Shown here one piece after another: positions 8,886 through 17,016 of a stretch of DNA of 64,000 nt. Under the pieces are notes generated by a model that saw nothing but the letters and a program-made list of their open reading frames with translations, was not told the DNA's origin and ran no database searches. Position 1 is the stretch's first letter. Every line of letters starts with the position of its first letter. Source of the DNA: Ponticaulis profundi (GTDB lineage: Bacteria > Pseudomonadota > Alphaproteobacteria > Caulobacterales > Hyphomonadaceae); the NCBI RefSeq assembly GCF_042659465.1, contig NZ_JBHSSW010000066.1, positions 248,001 through 312,000 of the forward strand. The letters are read 5' to 3'. The position numbers and the translations under genes are program-made.

Positions 8886-10646
8886 TTGCGAACGGAACCT
8901 GTTTCAAGCTTGCCTGATAACTGGCCGGTCATGAGTATTGAGCAAGCGAATGCGCTGCTCACAGCTCCCGGCGCTGTCTTCGAAATGGAAGAGCTCTCCA
9001 TACACGGCAGTCCGGTGAACGTTTACAAAAACGCCCCGGCAAGTCTGCGTGACCTCTTTGAAGCAGGGTCTACTGGCTTTGCAGACAAGACCCTGATGGT
9101 TTTTCAGGATGAACGTGTGTCTTTCGCGGCGCATCGGAAAGCCGTACGGAAGCTGGCTGAAGTTCTGAAAACACAGTTCGGTTTGCGCCAGGGTGACCGT
9201 GTCGCAATTTCCATGCGGAATTATCCGCAATGGTCCGTTGGATTCTGGGCGTGCCTGATCAGCGGATACATCGCGACGCCGCTGAACTCCTGGTGGACGG
9301 GTGAAGAGCTTGAATATGGTTTGAGCGATTCCGGCGCGAAAGTCGCAATCGTCGACGACGAAATTTTCTCGCGCATAGCGCCGCATTGGCAGAACCTGCC
9401 GAATCTGGAGCAGGTGATCGTCGCAAGAGGCGAGGGGAACTACGCAGACGATCGCGTTCATTCGATGGAGCAGTTCATTGGGGCAGCACCCCAGTGGGAA
9501 AGTCTCGAACTGGTCGATGCTCCAGAGATTGATCTGAAGCCAGAGGATGAGGCGACGATCATGTACTCGTCGGGAACGACGGGGAAACCAAAAGGGATCC
9601 TGGCGACACATCGCGCGATTATTGCGAATATGTTCAACAGCATGGCCAATCAGGTGCGTGCGCTATTGCGTCGTGGTGAAACACCGCCGGAGCCAAATCC
9701 GGAAGATCCCCAAAAAGCGACTTTGGTGTCTATTCCGCTCTTTCATGCGACGGGGTCATTCGCGATCCTGTCGCCGTGCTTCATTACAGGCAACAAGATC
9801 GTCACCATGTATAAATGGGATGCCACGGAAGCGCTGGGGATTATCGAGCGCGAGAAAATCACCGCATTTGGCGGTGTTCCCGCGATCGCCTGGCAGGTGC
9901 TCGAACACCCGGATCGGGACAAATACGATCTCTCATCTATTGAGGCTGTTTCCTATGGCGGCGCGCCATCTGCGCCAGAGCTGGTCGCAACGATCAAGCG
10001 TCGCTTCAAGGATGCAGTGGCAGGCAATGGCTGGGGCATGACAGAGACATGCGCTACGGCAACGCTGAACTTGGCTGAAGACTACGTAAACCGTCCAGAT
10101 AGCGCGGGTGCGCCAGCGCCTGCGGTTGAGCTGAAAGTTGTCGATACGGACGGCAAGACGCTACCACCGAACGAGATTGGCGAACTGTGGTGCAAGAGCC
10201 CTTCCAACGCGAAATGTTACTGGAATCGGCCGGAATCGACCGCTGAAACGTTCAAGGATGGTTGGGTTGTAACGGGCGACCTGGCTCGAATCGACGAAGA
10301 TGGATTCCTGTATCTTGTTGACCGCGCGAAGGACATGCTCATCCGCGGCGGTGAGAACATTTACTGCATTGAAGTCGAGTCCGCACTTTACGACCATCCG
10401 GACATTACGGATGCGGCTGTTGTCGGTATTCCGCACAAAGTCCTCGGCGAGGAAGTCGGCGCAGTCGTTCAGGTGAAGGATGGCTCAACACTTACACTTG
10501 AGCCGCTTCAGGCGTTTCTGAAGGAGCATCTGGCAGGGTTTAAAATTCCGGTTCGTGTGGAATTTCAGTCGGAGCCTCTGCCTCGAAACGCGAATGGCAA
10601 AATACTGAAAGCAGAGTTACGCGAACGATTTTCTCAGCCTGCTTAA
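8886..10646 (+). CDS. AMP-dependent acyl-CoA synthetase/ligase
   Basis: A 586-residue class I adenylate-forming enzyme that probably activates a carboxylic acid to its CoA thioester. The P-loop-like motif TIMYSSGTTGKPKGI is near residue 225, the A5-like motif GWGMTET near 385, GDLARIDEDGFLYLVDRAKDM near 465 and the C-terminal lysine motif PRNANGKILK near 570. The TTG start at 8886 has GGGAGG about 6 nt upstream and precedes the next ATG (8931). Fatty or aromatic acids are plausible substrates, but the sequence does not decide. A strong terminator follows. Confidence 0.9.
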   Translation: MRTEPVSSLPDNWPVMSIEQANALLTAPGAVFEMEELSIHGSPVNVYKNAPASLRDLFEAGSTGFADKTLMVFQDERVSFAAHRKAVRKLAEVLKTQFGLRQGDRVAISMRNYPQWSVGFWACLISGYIATPLNSWWTGEELEYGLSDSGAKVAIVDDEIFSRIAPHWQNLPNLEQVIVARGEGNYADDRVHSMEQFIGAAPQWESLELVDAPEIDLKPEDEATIMYSSGTTGKPKGILATHRAIIANMFNSMANQVRALLRRGETPPEPNPEDPQKATLVSIPLFHATGSFAILSPCFITGNKIVTMYKWDATEALGIIEREKITAFGGVPAIAWQVLEHPDRDKYDLSSIEAVSYGGAPSAPELVATIKRRFKDAVAGNGWGMTETCATATLNLAEDYVNRPDSAGAPAPAVELKVVDTDGKTLPPNEIGELWCKSPSNAKCYWNRPESTAETFKDGWVVTGDLARIDEDGFLYLVDRAKDMLIRGGENIYCIEVESALYDHPDITDAAVVGIPHKVLGEEVGAVVQVKDGSTLTLEPLQAFLKEHLAGFKIPVRVEFQSEPLPRNANGKILKAELRERFSQPA

Positions 10647-10675
10647 AGACGTTCACAGGTTCGTTTTCACGCTAA

Positions 10676-10714
10676 CAAAAAAGCCGCAAACATCTGTTTG
10701 CGGCTTTTTCTTTT
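10676..10714. terminator. bidirectional rho-independent terminator
   Basis: A perfect 12-bp stem, AAGCCGCAAACA / TGTTTGCGGCTT, with a 2-nt spacer sits between convergent genes. It is followed by TTTCTTTT on the plus strand and preceded by a run of A (a U run on the minus strand). It can end both the acyl-CoA synthetase transcript and the cysD-cysNC transcript. Confidence 0.9.
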
Positions 10715-10730
10715 CAGGTGAACTCGACGC

Positions 10731-12638
10731 TTAGACGTCGAGATAGCCTTTTTCCTTCAGCCAATCGAGAATCTGCTCGGCAGCTTCATCGGCGGTGAGG
10801 GAGGTTGTATCAATCGAGATTTCCGGCTGATCCGGCGCTTCATAAGGGCTGTCGATCCCAGTGAAGTTCTTGATCTCTCCGGCGCGGGCCTTCTTGTACA
10901 GACCTTTAACGTCGCGTTTTTCAGCGACATCGAGTGGCGTGTTTACGTAAATCTCAACGAACTCGTTCTCTTCAAGCATGTTTCGAGCCATCCGGCGTTC
11001 TGACTTGAACGGCGAGATGAATGAAACGAGCGTGATGAGGCCAGCATCGACCATCAGGCGGGATACTTCTGCGACACGGCGGATATTTTCCACACGGTCA
11101 GCGTCAGTGAAGCCAAGGTCTCTGTTCAGGCCATGACGGACATTGTCACCATCGAGAAGATAGGTGTGACGATCAATCGAGAAGAGACGCTTCTGGAGCG
11201 CATTCGCAATGGTCGACTTTCCTGAACCAGAAAGCCCGGTAAACCACAGAACGGCCGGCTTTTGACCTTTCTGAGAGGCGTGAGCCGCTTTGTTTACATC
11301 AATGGACTGCCAGTGAATGTTGCCTGCGCGTCGCAGAGCGAAGTCAATCAGGCCCATGCCGACGGTGTTATTCGTCAGTCGGTCGATGAGGATGAAGCCA
11401 CCCGTTTCGCGGATCTCTGCATAAGGATCGAATGGAACAGCCTGGTCGAGGCTTAGCGTGCAGACGCCAACTTCGTTCAGGGACAGATCTTTGGCTGGGC
11501 GGTCGTCCAGATCGCTCATGTCGATCTTGTATTTCGCCTCATTGATCTGCGCCGTTACCATTTTTGACCCGATTTTCATCAGGTAGCGACGTCCCGGTAG
11601 CAGCTTCTCTTCTGACATCCAGAAGATACGAGCCTGGAACTGGTCTGCGACTTCTGCAGGGCTGTCAGCCGTGCAGATGAGGTCGCCGCGAGAGGTGTCG
11701 ACCTCGTCAGCAAAACAGATCGTAACCGACTCACCGGCAACGGCTTCGTCGACATCCTTGTCGCCTGACAGGATGCGCGTAACGGTCGTTTCCTTGGCGC
11801 TTGGGAGCGTCTTGATACGATCTCCAACGCGAACAACACCGGAAGGGATCTGACCAGAGAAGCCGCGGAAGTCGAGATTCGGTCGATTGACGTATTGAAC
11901 CGGAAGTCTGAAGGGCGAGTTCAGGCGCTGATCATCAACTGGAACCGTTTCCAGGTATTCCATGAGAGATGGGCCGGTATACCATGGCGTCTTGTCAGAC
12001 TTGGTCGTAATGTTGGTGCCCTCAAGCGCCGACATCGGAATGGCCTGAATTTCAATGCCGTTCGCAAGTTCCTCAGCGAAGTCGATAAACTCAGCTTCGA
12101 TATCCTCAAAGACACCTTGGTCGTAATCCTTGAGATCCATCTTGTTGATGGCAAGAACAAGCTTCTTGATGCCGAGAGATGAAGCAATGAAGGCGTGACG
12201 TCGTGTCTGTTCCAGAACGCCGCGACGCGCATCGATCAGAAGGATGGCAAGGTCCGCGGTCGAGGCGCCAGTTGCCATATTTCGCGTGTATTGAACGTGA
12301 CCTGGCGTGTCTGCAACGATGAATTTCCGCTTATCCGTTGAGAAGAAGCGGTAGGCAACGTCGATCGTGATGCCTTGTTCACGTTCCGCAGCCAGACCAT
12401 CGACCAGAAGCGCGAAATCGATGTTTTCACCCTGCGTACCAACGCGTTTCGAATCGGCTTCAAGCGCATCCAGCTGGTCTTCGAAAATCATTTTCGAGTC
12501 GTACAGCATCCGGCCAATCAGGGTGGATTTTCCGTCGTCGACTGAGCCACATGTGATGAATCGAAGCAGAGACTTGTTCTCGTGTGCTTCAAGATATGCC
12601 GTGATGTCGCTTTCGATGAGATCAGATTGGTGGGACAT
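10731..12638 (-). CDS. cysNC: bifunctional sulfate adenylyltransferase subunit 1 / adenylylsulfate kinase
   Basis: A 635-residue fusion. The N-terminal part (about 1-440) is CysN, a translation-factor-like GTPase that drives ATP sulfurylase. Its P-loop is CGSVDDGKSTLIGRML, with DTPGHVQYTRNM and NKMDL also visible. The C-terminal part (about 459-635) is CysC, APS kinase, with P-loop GLSGSGKST near residue 468, DGDNVRHGLN and the FISPFKSER segment. Together with CysD it makes APS and then PAPS. The start at 12638 (MSHQSDLIES) lies 1 nt after the cysD stop; a longer upstream reading would overlap cysD. The fusion is common in alphaproteobacteria. Confidence 0.96.
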   Translation of the reverse strand: MSHQSDLIESDITAYLEAHENKSLLRFITCGSVDDGKSTLIGRMLYDSKMIFEDQLDALEADSKRVGTQGENIDFALLVDGLAAEREQGITIDVAYRFFSTDKRKFIVADTPGHVQYTRNMATGASTADLAILLIDARRGVLEQTRRHAFIASSLGIKKLVLAINKMDLKDYDQGVFEDIEAEFIDFAEELANGIEIQAIPMSALEGTNITTKSDKTPWYTGPSLMEYLETVPVDDQRLNSPFRLPVQYVNRPNLDFRGFSGQIPSGVVRVGDRIKTLPSAKETTVTRILSGDKDVDEAVAGESVTICFADEVDTSRGDLICTADSPAEVADQFQARIFWMSEEKLLPGRRYLMKIGSKMVTAQINEAKYKIDMSDLDDRPAKDLSLNEVGVCTLSLDQAVPFDPYAEIRETGGFILIDRLTNNTVGMGLIDFALRRAGNIHWQSIDVNKAAHASQKGQKPAVLWFTGLSGSGKSTIANALQKRLFSIDRHTYLLDGDNVRHGLNRDLGFTDADRVENIRRVAEVSRLMVDAGLITLVSFISPFKSERRMARNMLEENEFVEIYVNTPLDVAEKRDVKGLYKKARAGEIKNFTGIDSPYEAPDQPEISIDTTSLTADEAAEQILDWLKEKGYLDV

Positions 12639-12639
12639 C

Positions 12640-13542
12640 TTAGAAGTATCCTTCTTCTTTTTTCTTTTCCATCGAGGCGGCCTGATCGCGGTCAATGACG
12701 CGGCCCTGACGCTCTGACGATTTGGTCAGAAGCATTTCCTGGATAATGTCTTCCAAGCTGGTGGCTTCACTTTCGACTGCGCCGGTCAGCGGGTAGCAAC
12801 CGAGCGTACGGAAGCGAACGGATTTTTCGACAGCGGTCTTGCGAAGTTCTTCCGGCATCCGGTCGTCATCGACCATGATCTGAGCGCCTTCCCATTCAAC
12901 GACGGGGCGCTTGGCGGAATAATAGAGCGGAACGATTTCAATGCTCTCGCGACGGATGTACTGCCAGATATCCAGCTCGGTCCAGTTCGAGAGTGGAAAC
13001 ACACGAATGCTCTCACCTTTTGAGATACGCGTGTTGTAGAGATTCCAGAGTTCCGGACGTTGGTTCTTCGGATCCCAGCGGTGCTGAGCCGTACGGAAAG
13101 AGCAGATACGTTCTTTCGCACGGGACTTTTCTTCGTCGCGGCGGGCCCCACCAAATGCCACGTCGAATTTGTACTTTTCCAGCGCCTGTTTCAGCGCTTG
13201 TGTTTTCATGATGTCGGTGTGAACAGCCGAACCATGAGAAAACGGACCAACGTTTTGCTCGACACCTTCCGGATTGACATGAACCAGCAGATCAAGGCCC
13301 GTTTCGGACGCACGCCGATCACGGAACTCGATCATTTCGCGAAACTTCCATGTCGTATCGACATGCAGAAGGGGGAATGGAGGCTTGCTCGGATAAAACG
13401 CCTTCATCGCAAGATGGAGCATAACCGCGCTGTCTTTCCCCACAGAATACAGCATGACAGGTCGCTCTGCGTCGGCGACCACCTCCCTCATGATATGCAT
13501 GCTTTCGGCTTCAAGCCGGTCCAAGTGCGTTAGATGTTTCAC
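12640..13542 (-). CDS. cysD: sulfate adenylyltransferase subunit 2
   Basis: A 300-residue ATP-sulfurylase catalytic subunit that makes adenosine 5'-phosphosulfate from sulfate and ATP. The PP-loop motif YSVGKDSAVMLHLA near residue 33 and later GGARRDEEKSRAKER are diagnostic, as is the C-terminal ending with LTKSSERQGRVIDRD. The start is GTG, with AGGGGG about 5 nt upstream. It is first of the two-gene cysD-cysNC operon. No clear promoter or regulator site was picked out in the 178 nt upstream. Confidence 0.96.
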   Translation of the reverse strand: MKHLTHLDRLEAESMHIMREVVADAERPVMLYSVGKDSAVMLHLAMKAFYPSKPPFPLLHVDTTWKFREMIEFRDRRASETGLDLLVHVNPEGVEQNVGPFSHGSAVHTDIMKTQALKQALEKYKFDVAFGGARRDEEKSRAKERICSFRTAQHRWDPKNQRPELWNLYNTRISKGESIRVFPLSNWTELDIWQYIRRESIEIVPLYYSAKRPVVEWEGAQIMVDDDRMPEELRKTAVEKSVRFRTLGCYPLTGAVESEATSLEDIIQEMLLTKSSERQGRVIDRDQAASMEKKKEEGYF

Positions 13543-13720
13543 TCATGCCCCCTAAATTGCACAATACTCATCAGAGGGTCGTAGCAAACATGGGGCGGGA
13601 AGCAAGCTGCCTTTCGCGGTAATTTGCTTACAAGTGCCTTGAGAAAATTGAACCGAACAAGTTTTGCTCGCTGGTGCAAAACATCGGTACATCATTTCGG
13701 TGGAAATCGGGTGGGGATGG

Positions 13721-13796
13721 TGGCTCCGCGAGTAGGACTCGAACCTACGACCGGGCGATTAACAGTCGCCTGCTCTACCAACTGAGCTATCGCGGA
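13721..13796 (-). tRNA. tRNA-Asn (anticodon GTT)
   Basis: A 76-nt cloverleaf on the minus strand. The acceptor stem TCCGCGA pairs with TCGCGGA-like 3' sequence and CCA is encoded. The anticodon stem GGCGA/TCGCC holds the loop CTGTTAA, giving anticodon GTT. The T arm contains GGTTCGAGTCC. A good promoter lies just upstream. Confidence 0.97.
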
Positions 13797-13811
13797 TCAC
13801 TTGGAAGCGGC

Positions 13812-13840
13812 GGTATAGCGAGCCGCATTCTTGTCGTCAA
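13812..13840 (-). promoter_or_regulatory. promoter of tRNA-Asn
   Basis: Read on the minus strand: TTGACG, a 17-nt spacer, then TATACC. The -10 ends 16 nt before the tRNA 5' end, placing the start point just before the tRNA. The same TTGAC-N17 layout precedes the other tRNA genes of this window. Confidence 0.65.
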
Positions 13841-13860
13841 ATGGGAAAATGCAATTTTTC

Positions 13861-13890
13861 CAAAAAAAATGGCGGGAGCGAACTCCCGCC
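13861..13890 (-). terminator. rho-independent terminator of the tRNA-Cys unit
   Basis: On the minus strand an 8-bp stem GGCGGGAG / CTCCCGCC closes a TTCG tetraloop and is followed by A and eight T. It is downstream of tRNA-Cys and about 20 nt upstream of the tRNA-Asn promoter, so it separates the two tRNA units. A second hairpin, GTCTTCT-aagg-AGAAGAC at 13914-13931, precedes it. Confidence 0.85.
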
Positions 13891-14021
13891 GAGGCGTTGG
13901 GTGATGGTGGGGTGTCTTCTAAGGAGAAGACCCGATTATGAATCACACGATTCCGTTAATGAGGTGTAAACAAAGGTAACCCAATTCTTAGCGGAATTCG
14001 TTGAATTGCGATTGGGAAGGT

Positions 14022-14095
14022 TGGAGGCCCCGCCCGGAATCGAACCGGGGTACACGGATTTGCAATCCGCTGCGTCACCACTCCGCCACAGGGCC
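14022..14095 (-). tRNA. tRNA-Cys (anticodon GCA)
   Basis: A 74-nt cloverleaf on the minus strand starting GGCCCTG and ending in encoded CCA. The anticodon loop TTGCAAA gives anticodon GCA. The T arm contains GGTTCGATTCC. A single copy stands alone in its own transcription unit. Confidence 0.97.
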
Positions 14096-14110
14096 TTTCC
14101 AGAGAGGCGC

Positions 14111-14139
14111 TTTCTGATCAAGAAACGGGCTCAGGTCAA
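14111..14139 (-). promoter_or_regulatory. probable promoter of tRNA-Cys
   Basis: Read on the minus strand: TTGACC, a 17-nt spacer, then CAGAAA. The -35 is good and the -10 is poor. The position, with the -10 ending 15 nt before the tRNA 5' end, matches the other tRNA promoters here. Confidence 0.45.
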
Positions 14140-14259
14140 TGAATTTTTGCAATTGATTGACCGATAATTGGAATTCTCATGTTAGAAGAAGCCATTCCGA
14201 CTTTTTAGCAATGATATTGCTCGAGACGGTCACTATGCTAATAGGCGCACACGCCAACA

Positions 14260-14928
14260 ATGAGTGAGTCTGATCCCGTGGATTTTGAAATAGCGCGAAA
14301 GAAGATGGTGGACTGTCAGATCCGCCCGAACGATGTGACTGACAAAGCTGTTATTGACGCGTTCGCGACAATTCCCAGAGAAGCGTTTGTGCCAAAGGCC
14401 AAGCAATCGGTTGCTTATTCAGAGCTTGAGTTGCCGACCGTTGAAGGCCGGGCTTTCTGGTTGTCTCGCGATCTTTCGAAACTGCTTCAGGCGATGGCTC
14501 TGAAATCCAGTGACCTGGCGTTGGTGATTGGTGCAGGTGAGGGGTACACGGCGGCGCTGATGAATGCGCTGGTCGATACGGTCATCGCGCTGGAAGTGGA
14601 TGAAGACGTTAGCGAAGCGTCGGGCGAGTTGCTTTCCAGTCTCGGGTATGACCGCGTTGCGTTCGTCTCCGGTAAGCTGGAAGATGGTTACGCTGCCGAA
14701 GGTCCATATGATGCCATTCTGGTAAACGGTCTGGTGGAGTATGTTCCGGATGCCTGGCTCAAGCAATTGAAACCGGGTGGACGTCTGGGCGTGGTCGTCG
14801 GGACACCTGACGCAGCGCATGCGCGGATCTACACGGCGACCGAGCAGGCGGTTTCATTCCGCAACGCATTTGAATGCGTGCCGCCAGCCCTTCCGGAAAT
14901 AAAGCGCGAGCGCGATTTCGTTTTCTAA
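14260..14928 (+). CDS. protein-L-isoaspartate methyltransferase-like protein
   Basis: A 222-residue SAM-dependent methyltransferase of the PIMT family. N-terminal ARKKMVDCQIRPNDVTDKAVIDAF and AFVPKAKQSVAYSE are family features, and the SAM-binding loop is VIGAGEGYTAAL near residue 90. It is paralogous to the second PIMT at 31937 and more divergent from canonical Pcm. In many alphaproteobacteria such a gene sits directly before tolC, as here (84 nt gap). Whether it repairs isoaspartate is not known. Confidence 0.85.
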   Translation: MSESDPVDFEIARKKMVDCQIRPNDVTDKAVIDAFATIPREAFVPKAKQSVAYSELELPTVEGRAFWLSRDLSKLLQAMALKSSDLALVIGAGEGYTAALMNALVDTVIALEVDEDVSEASGELLSSLGYDRVAFVSGKLEDGYAAEGPYDAILVNGLVEYVPDAWLKQLKPGGRLGVVVGTPDAAHARIYTATEQAVSFRNAFECVPPALPEIKRERDFVF

Positions 14929-14987
14929 AACGAATTTTATCGCAATCGGAGTGAACGCTGTTCACTTTGTGATCGATGTGTGCAAAA

Positions 14988-15008
14988 TCATCCTCATCAG
15001 GAGGATGA
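14988..15008 (+). promoter_or_regulatory. hairpin masking the tolC ribosome binding site
   Basis: TCATCCTC (14988-14995) is exactly complementary to GAGGATGA (15001-15008), with a 5-nt loop. The Shine-Dalgarno AGGAGG (14999-15004) lies in the loop and right arm, and the tolC ATG follows at 15013. In mRNA this would cover the ribosome binding site. A regulatory role is inference. Confidence 0.45.
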
Positions 15009-15012
15009 TAGC

Positions 15013-16290
15013 ATGCGTGTGGTGTCTCTGATTTGCCTTTTCGCGACGAGCTGTTTCGCGGTTTCCAGTTTTGCTCAGACACTCGATGATACAATATCAT
15101 CAGCCATCTCCTATCATCCGGAACTCGAAGAGGCCCGGCTTGAGATTGCCTTGGCGGAAGAGCAGAACCTGTCAGCGCAAGCGCTGAAGGGATTGTCGGT
15201 GTCTCTGGGCGGCGCTGTGTTCGCACAATCGCAGGACTCGAACAGGGCGTTTAGTTTCGATCTCGGCGAAACTCTGGTGTCCCAGGCGCAGTTGGATGCG
15301 ACCTACCCACTTTATACATCGGGTGAAATTCCAGCATCTCAGGCACAGGCCGAATTCTATCTGGAGGCAGCGAAAGCGGCTTTCGAATCGAAAAAGCAGG
15401 AAGTGCTCGCGAACGCGATCGAAGCGCATTTGGAGCTTTCGCGCGCATCGCAACAGGTTCGTATCCGCGAACGCAATACAGAACGCTTGTCGCAACAGTA
15501 TGCGGCGAGCGAGGAACGTTTCGAGGTCGGCGTGCTGACCAGAACCGATGTCGCTCTGTCTCAGGCGCGCTATCAGGCTGCGATTGCAGGGCTCGCGCTA
15601 GCTCAGGCAGAATATGATGCGGCTCAAAGTCGGTATGCAGAATTGACCGGTATGGAAGTACAGCTACCGGTCACGCCAACAGAGAGTCTGGAAATTCCGG
15701 CATCCCTTGATCAGGCTTTCGCGCTTCTGAGGCTGAAAAATCCAGGCCTGCGCCAGCTGAGAAGTCTGGAGCGGGTTCAGGAGCAGGCAAAACGCGCAGC
15801 CAGAAGTCAGAGGCAGACAAAGCTTGAAGCTTTCGGCACGGCGACGGTTCAGGATGGGCGTTGGGACAATGATTTTCGTGACACAGGAGCGACCATAGGA
15901 CTTCGCGTCAGTCGCTCGCTCTATTCAAACGGTCGTTTGCTATCTGATGAACGTCAGGCGGGCCTGGAGTTGCAAAAGGCGCGCATGCGGACGCGCGCGG
16001 CAGAAAATGCGCTCATTGCTCAGCTTTCATCTGTCTGGGCGCAGGAGATTGCCGCAAATCGCGCCGTAGCGGCGGCCGAGAAAGAGGTGGAAGCCGCCAG
16101 AACGGCTTTAGAGGGCGCAGAGATTGAAGTCGGTGTGGGCTTACGCACCGTTCTTGATTTTCTCGATCAGGAGCAGGACTTGCTTGATGCTGAACTGCGT
16201 TTGATAGAAGCGCGGAAAAATGTTTACATGGCCCGAAGTCAAATTCTTGCTTTTCTTGGTGAATTGGGCGCTTCGGAAACTTCCGATTAA
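15013..16290 (+). CDS. tolC: TolC family outer-membrane efflux/secretion channel
   Basis: A 425-residue outer-membrane channel protein for type I secretion and tripartite efflux. The signal peptide is residues 1 to about 22 (MRVVSLICLFATSCFAVSSF...AQ). The mature part shows the two internally repeated helical halves with long Ala/Gln/Glu-rich coiled coils, and motifs such as RYQAAIAGLALAQAEYDAA and the late VGLRTVLDFLDQEQDLLDAE. The ATG at 15013 has AGGAGG 8 nt before it; an upstream in-frame GTG (14980) would put extra residues before the signal peptide. No partner transporter is nearby. Confidence 0.92.
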   Translation: MRVVSLICLFATSCFAVSSFAQTLDDTISSAISYHPELEEARLEIALAEEQNLSAQALKGLSVSLGGAVFAQSQDSNRAFSFDLGETLVSQAQLDATYPLYTSGEIPASQAQAEFYLEAAKAAFESKKQEVLANAIEAHLELSRASQQVRIRERNTERLSQQYAASEERFEVGVLTRTDVALSQARYQAAIAGLALAQAEYDAAQSRYAELTGMEVQLPVTPTESLEIPASLDQAFALLRLKNPGLRQLRSLERVQEQAKRAARSQRQTKLEAFGTATVQDGRWDNDFRDTGATIGLRVSRSLYSNGRLLSDERQAGLELQKARMRTRAAENALIAQLSSVWAQEIAANRAVAAAEKEVEAARTALEGAEIEVGVGLRTVLDFLDQEQDLLDAELRLIEARKNVYMARSQILAFLGELGASETSD

Positions 16291-16332
16291 CCTTTGATTA
16301 TCCAAAGCAGAAAATGATGTAATTATATTCTC

Positions 16333-16350
16333 GAATCCGTTTTGCGATTC
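16333..16350. promoter_or_regulatory. paired GANTC sites upstream of popZ
   Basis: GAATC (16333-16337) and GATTC (16346-16350) form an inverted pair (CGAATC / GATTCG) about 45-60 nt before popZ. GANTC is the CcrM methylation target in alphaproteobacteria. The same stretch can also fold as a hairpin after tolC (AATCCG / CGGATT then TT), so it may instead be a weak terminator. Confidence 0.3.
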
Positions 16351-16395
16351 GGATTTTCATCTGGAACGCACTCTCAGAATTGGGGCATTGGATAA

Positions 16396-16944
16396 ATGGC
16401 AGCCGACGAAGCTCAGCAAGAACCGACAATGGAAGAAATTCTGGCGTCGATTCGAAAAATCATTTCCGAAGACGACGAGCCTGCAAACGAGAGCGCAGCT
16501 GCGGAGCCGGCTGTTGAGGACATCGATGATGATGATGTTCTTGAGCTGGAACCTATGGAAGAAGAAATCAGCTTCGACGAAGTCGACACGAATGACGACT
16601 TTGAAGGCGATGATGTCGTCGCATTCGAACCTGAACCCGAGCCGGAACCAGAGCCAGAACCGGAACCAGAACCGATTTTTGAGGCGCCCGAGCCTCCGAA
16701 GCCGAAAAAGCCGGTCGAAGCAGACGATGACAAACTTCTTGAAGATGAAGTGGTTGGCTCAGCTGCTGGTGCGCTTGGCCGCCTGATGGGCACCATGTCC
16801 ATGGGCAGCAATAACAGTCTCGAAGATCTCGTTCGCGAGATGCTGCGCCCGATGCTGAAAGAGTGGCTGAACGAGAACCTGCCAGGCATCGTTGAAGCCA
16901 AAGTGGAAGAAGAAGTGAAACGTATCAGCCGAATGGCACGCTAA
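16396..16944 (+). CDS. popZ: polar organizing protein PopZ (DUF2497)
   Basis: A 182-residue scaffold that forms condensates at the cell pole and anchors the ParB-parS origin complex. It has the expected three parts: an N-terminal client-binding helix (EPTMEEILASIRKIISEDD, about residues 9-27), a very acidic Pro/Glu linker with eight EP-type repeats (about 76-95), and the C-terminal oligomerisation helices (SLEDLVREMLRPMLKEWLNE and EAKVEEEVKRISRMAR). Length is close to the Caulobacter protein, and valS follows as in Caulobacter. Poles and chromosome segregation are the expected site of action. Confidence 0.93.
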   Translation: MAADEAQQEPTMEEILASIRKIISEDDEPANESAAAEPAVEDIDDDDVLELEPMEEEISFDEVDTNDDFEGDDVVAFEPEPEPEPEPEPEPEPIFEAPEPPKPKKPVEADDDKLLEDEVVGSAAGALGRLMGTMSMGSNNSLEDLVREMLRPMLKEWLNENLPGIVEAKVEEEVKRISRMAR

Positions 16945-16975
16945 TCTTCTCTCAGACACTCGATTTATCGGAATG

Positions 16976-17005
16976 AGCGCGCTAGGACTGGCGCGCTTTT
17001 CTTTT
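16976..17005 (+). terminator. rho-independent terminator between popZ and valS
   Basis: A 7-bp GC-rich stem, AGCGCGC / GCGCGCT, with an 8-nt loop is followed by TTTCTTTT. It ends only 11 nt before the valS ATG. It probably terminates popZ, but it could also act as an attenuator in a valS leader. Confidence 0.75.
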
Positions 17006-17016
17006 ATGTGGACCCC

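Noticed and set aside
16388..16786. A 132-codon frame overlapping popZ in another frame
   Set aside because: Its Arg/Lys/Met/Ser mix is a frame shadow of the acidic popZ repeats.
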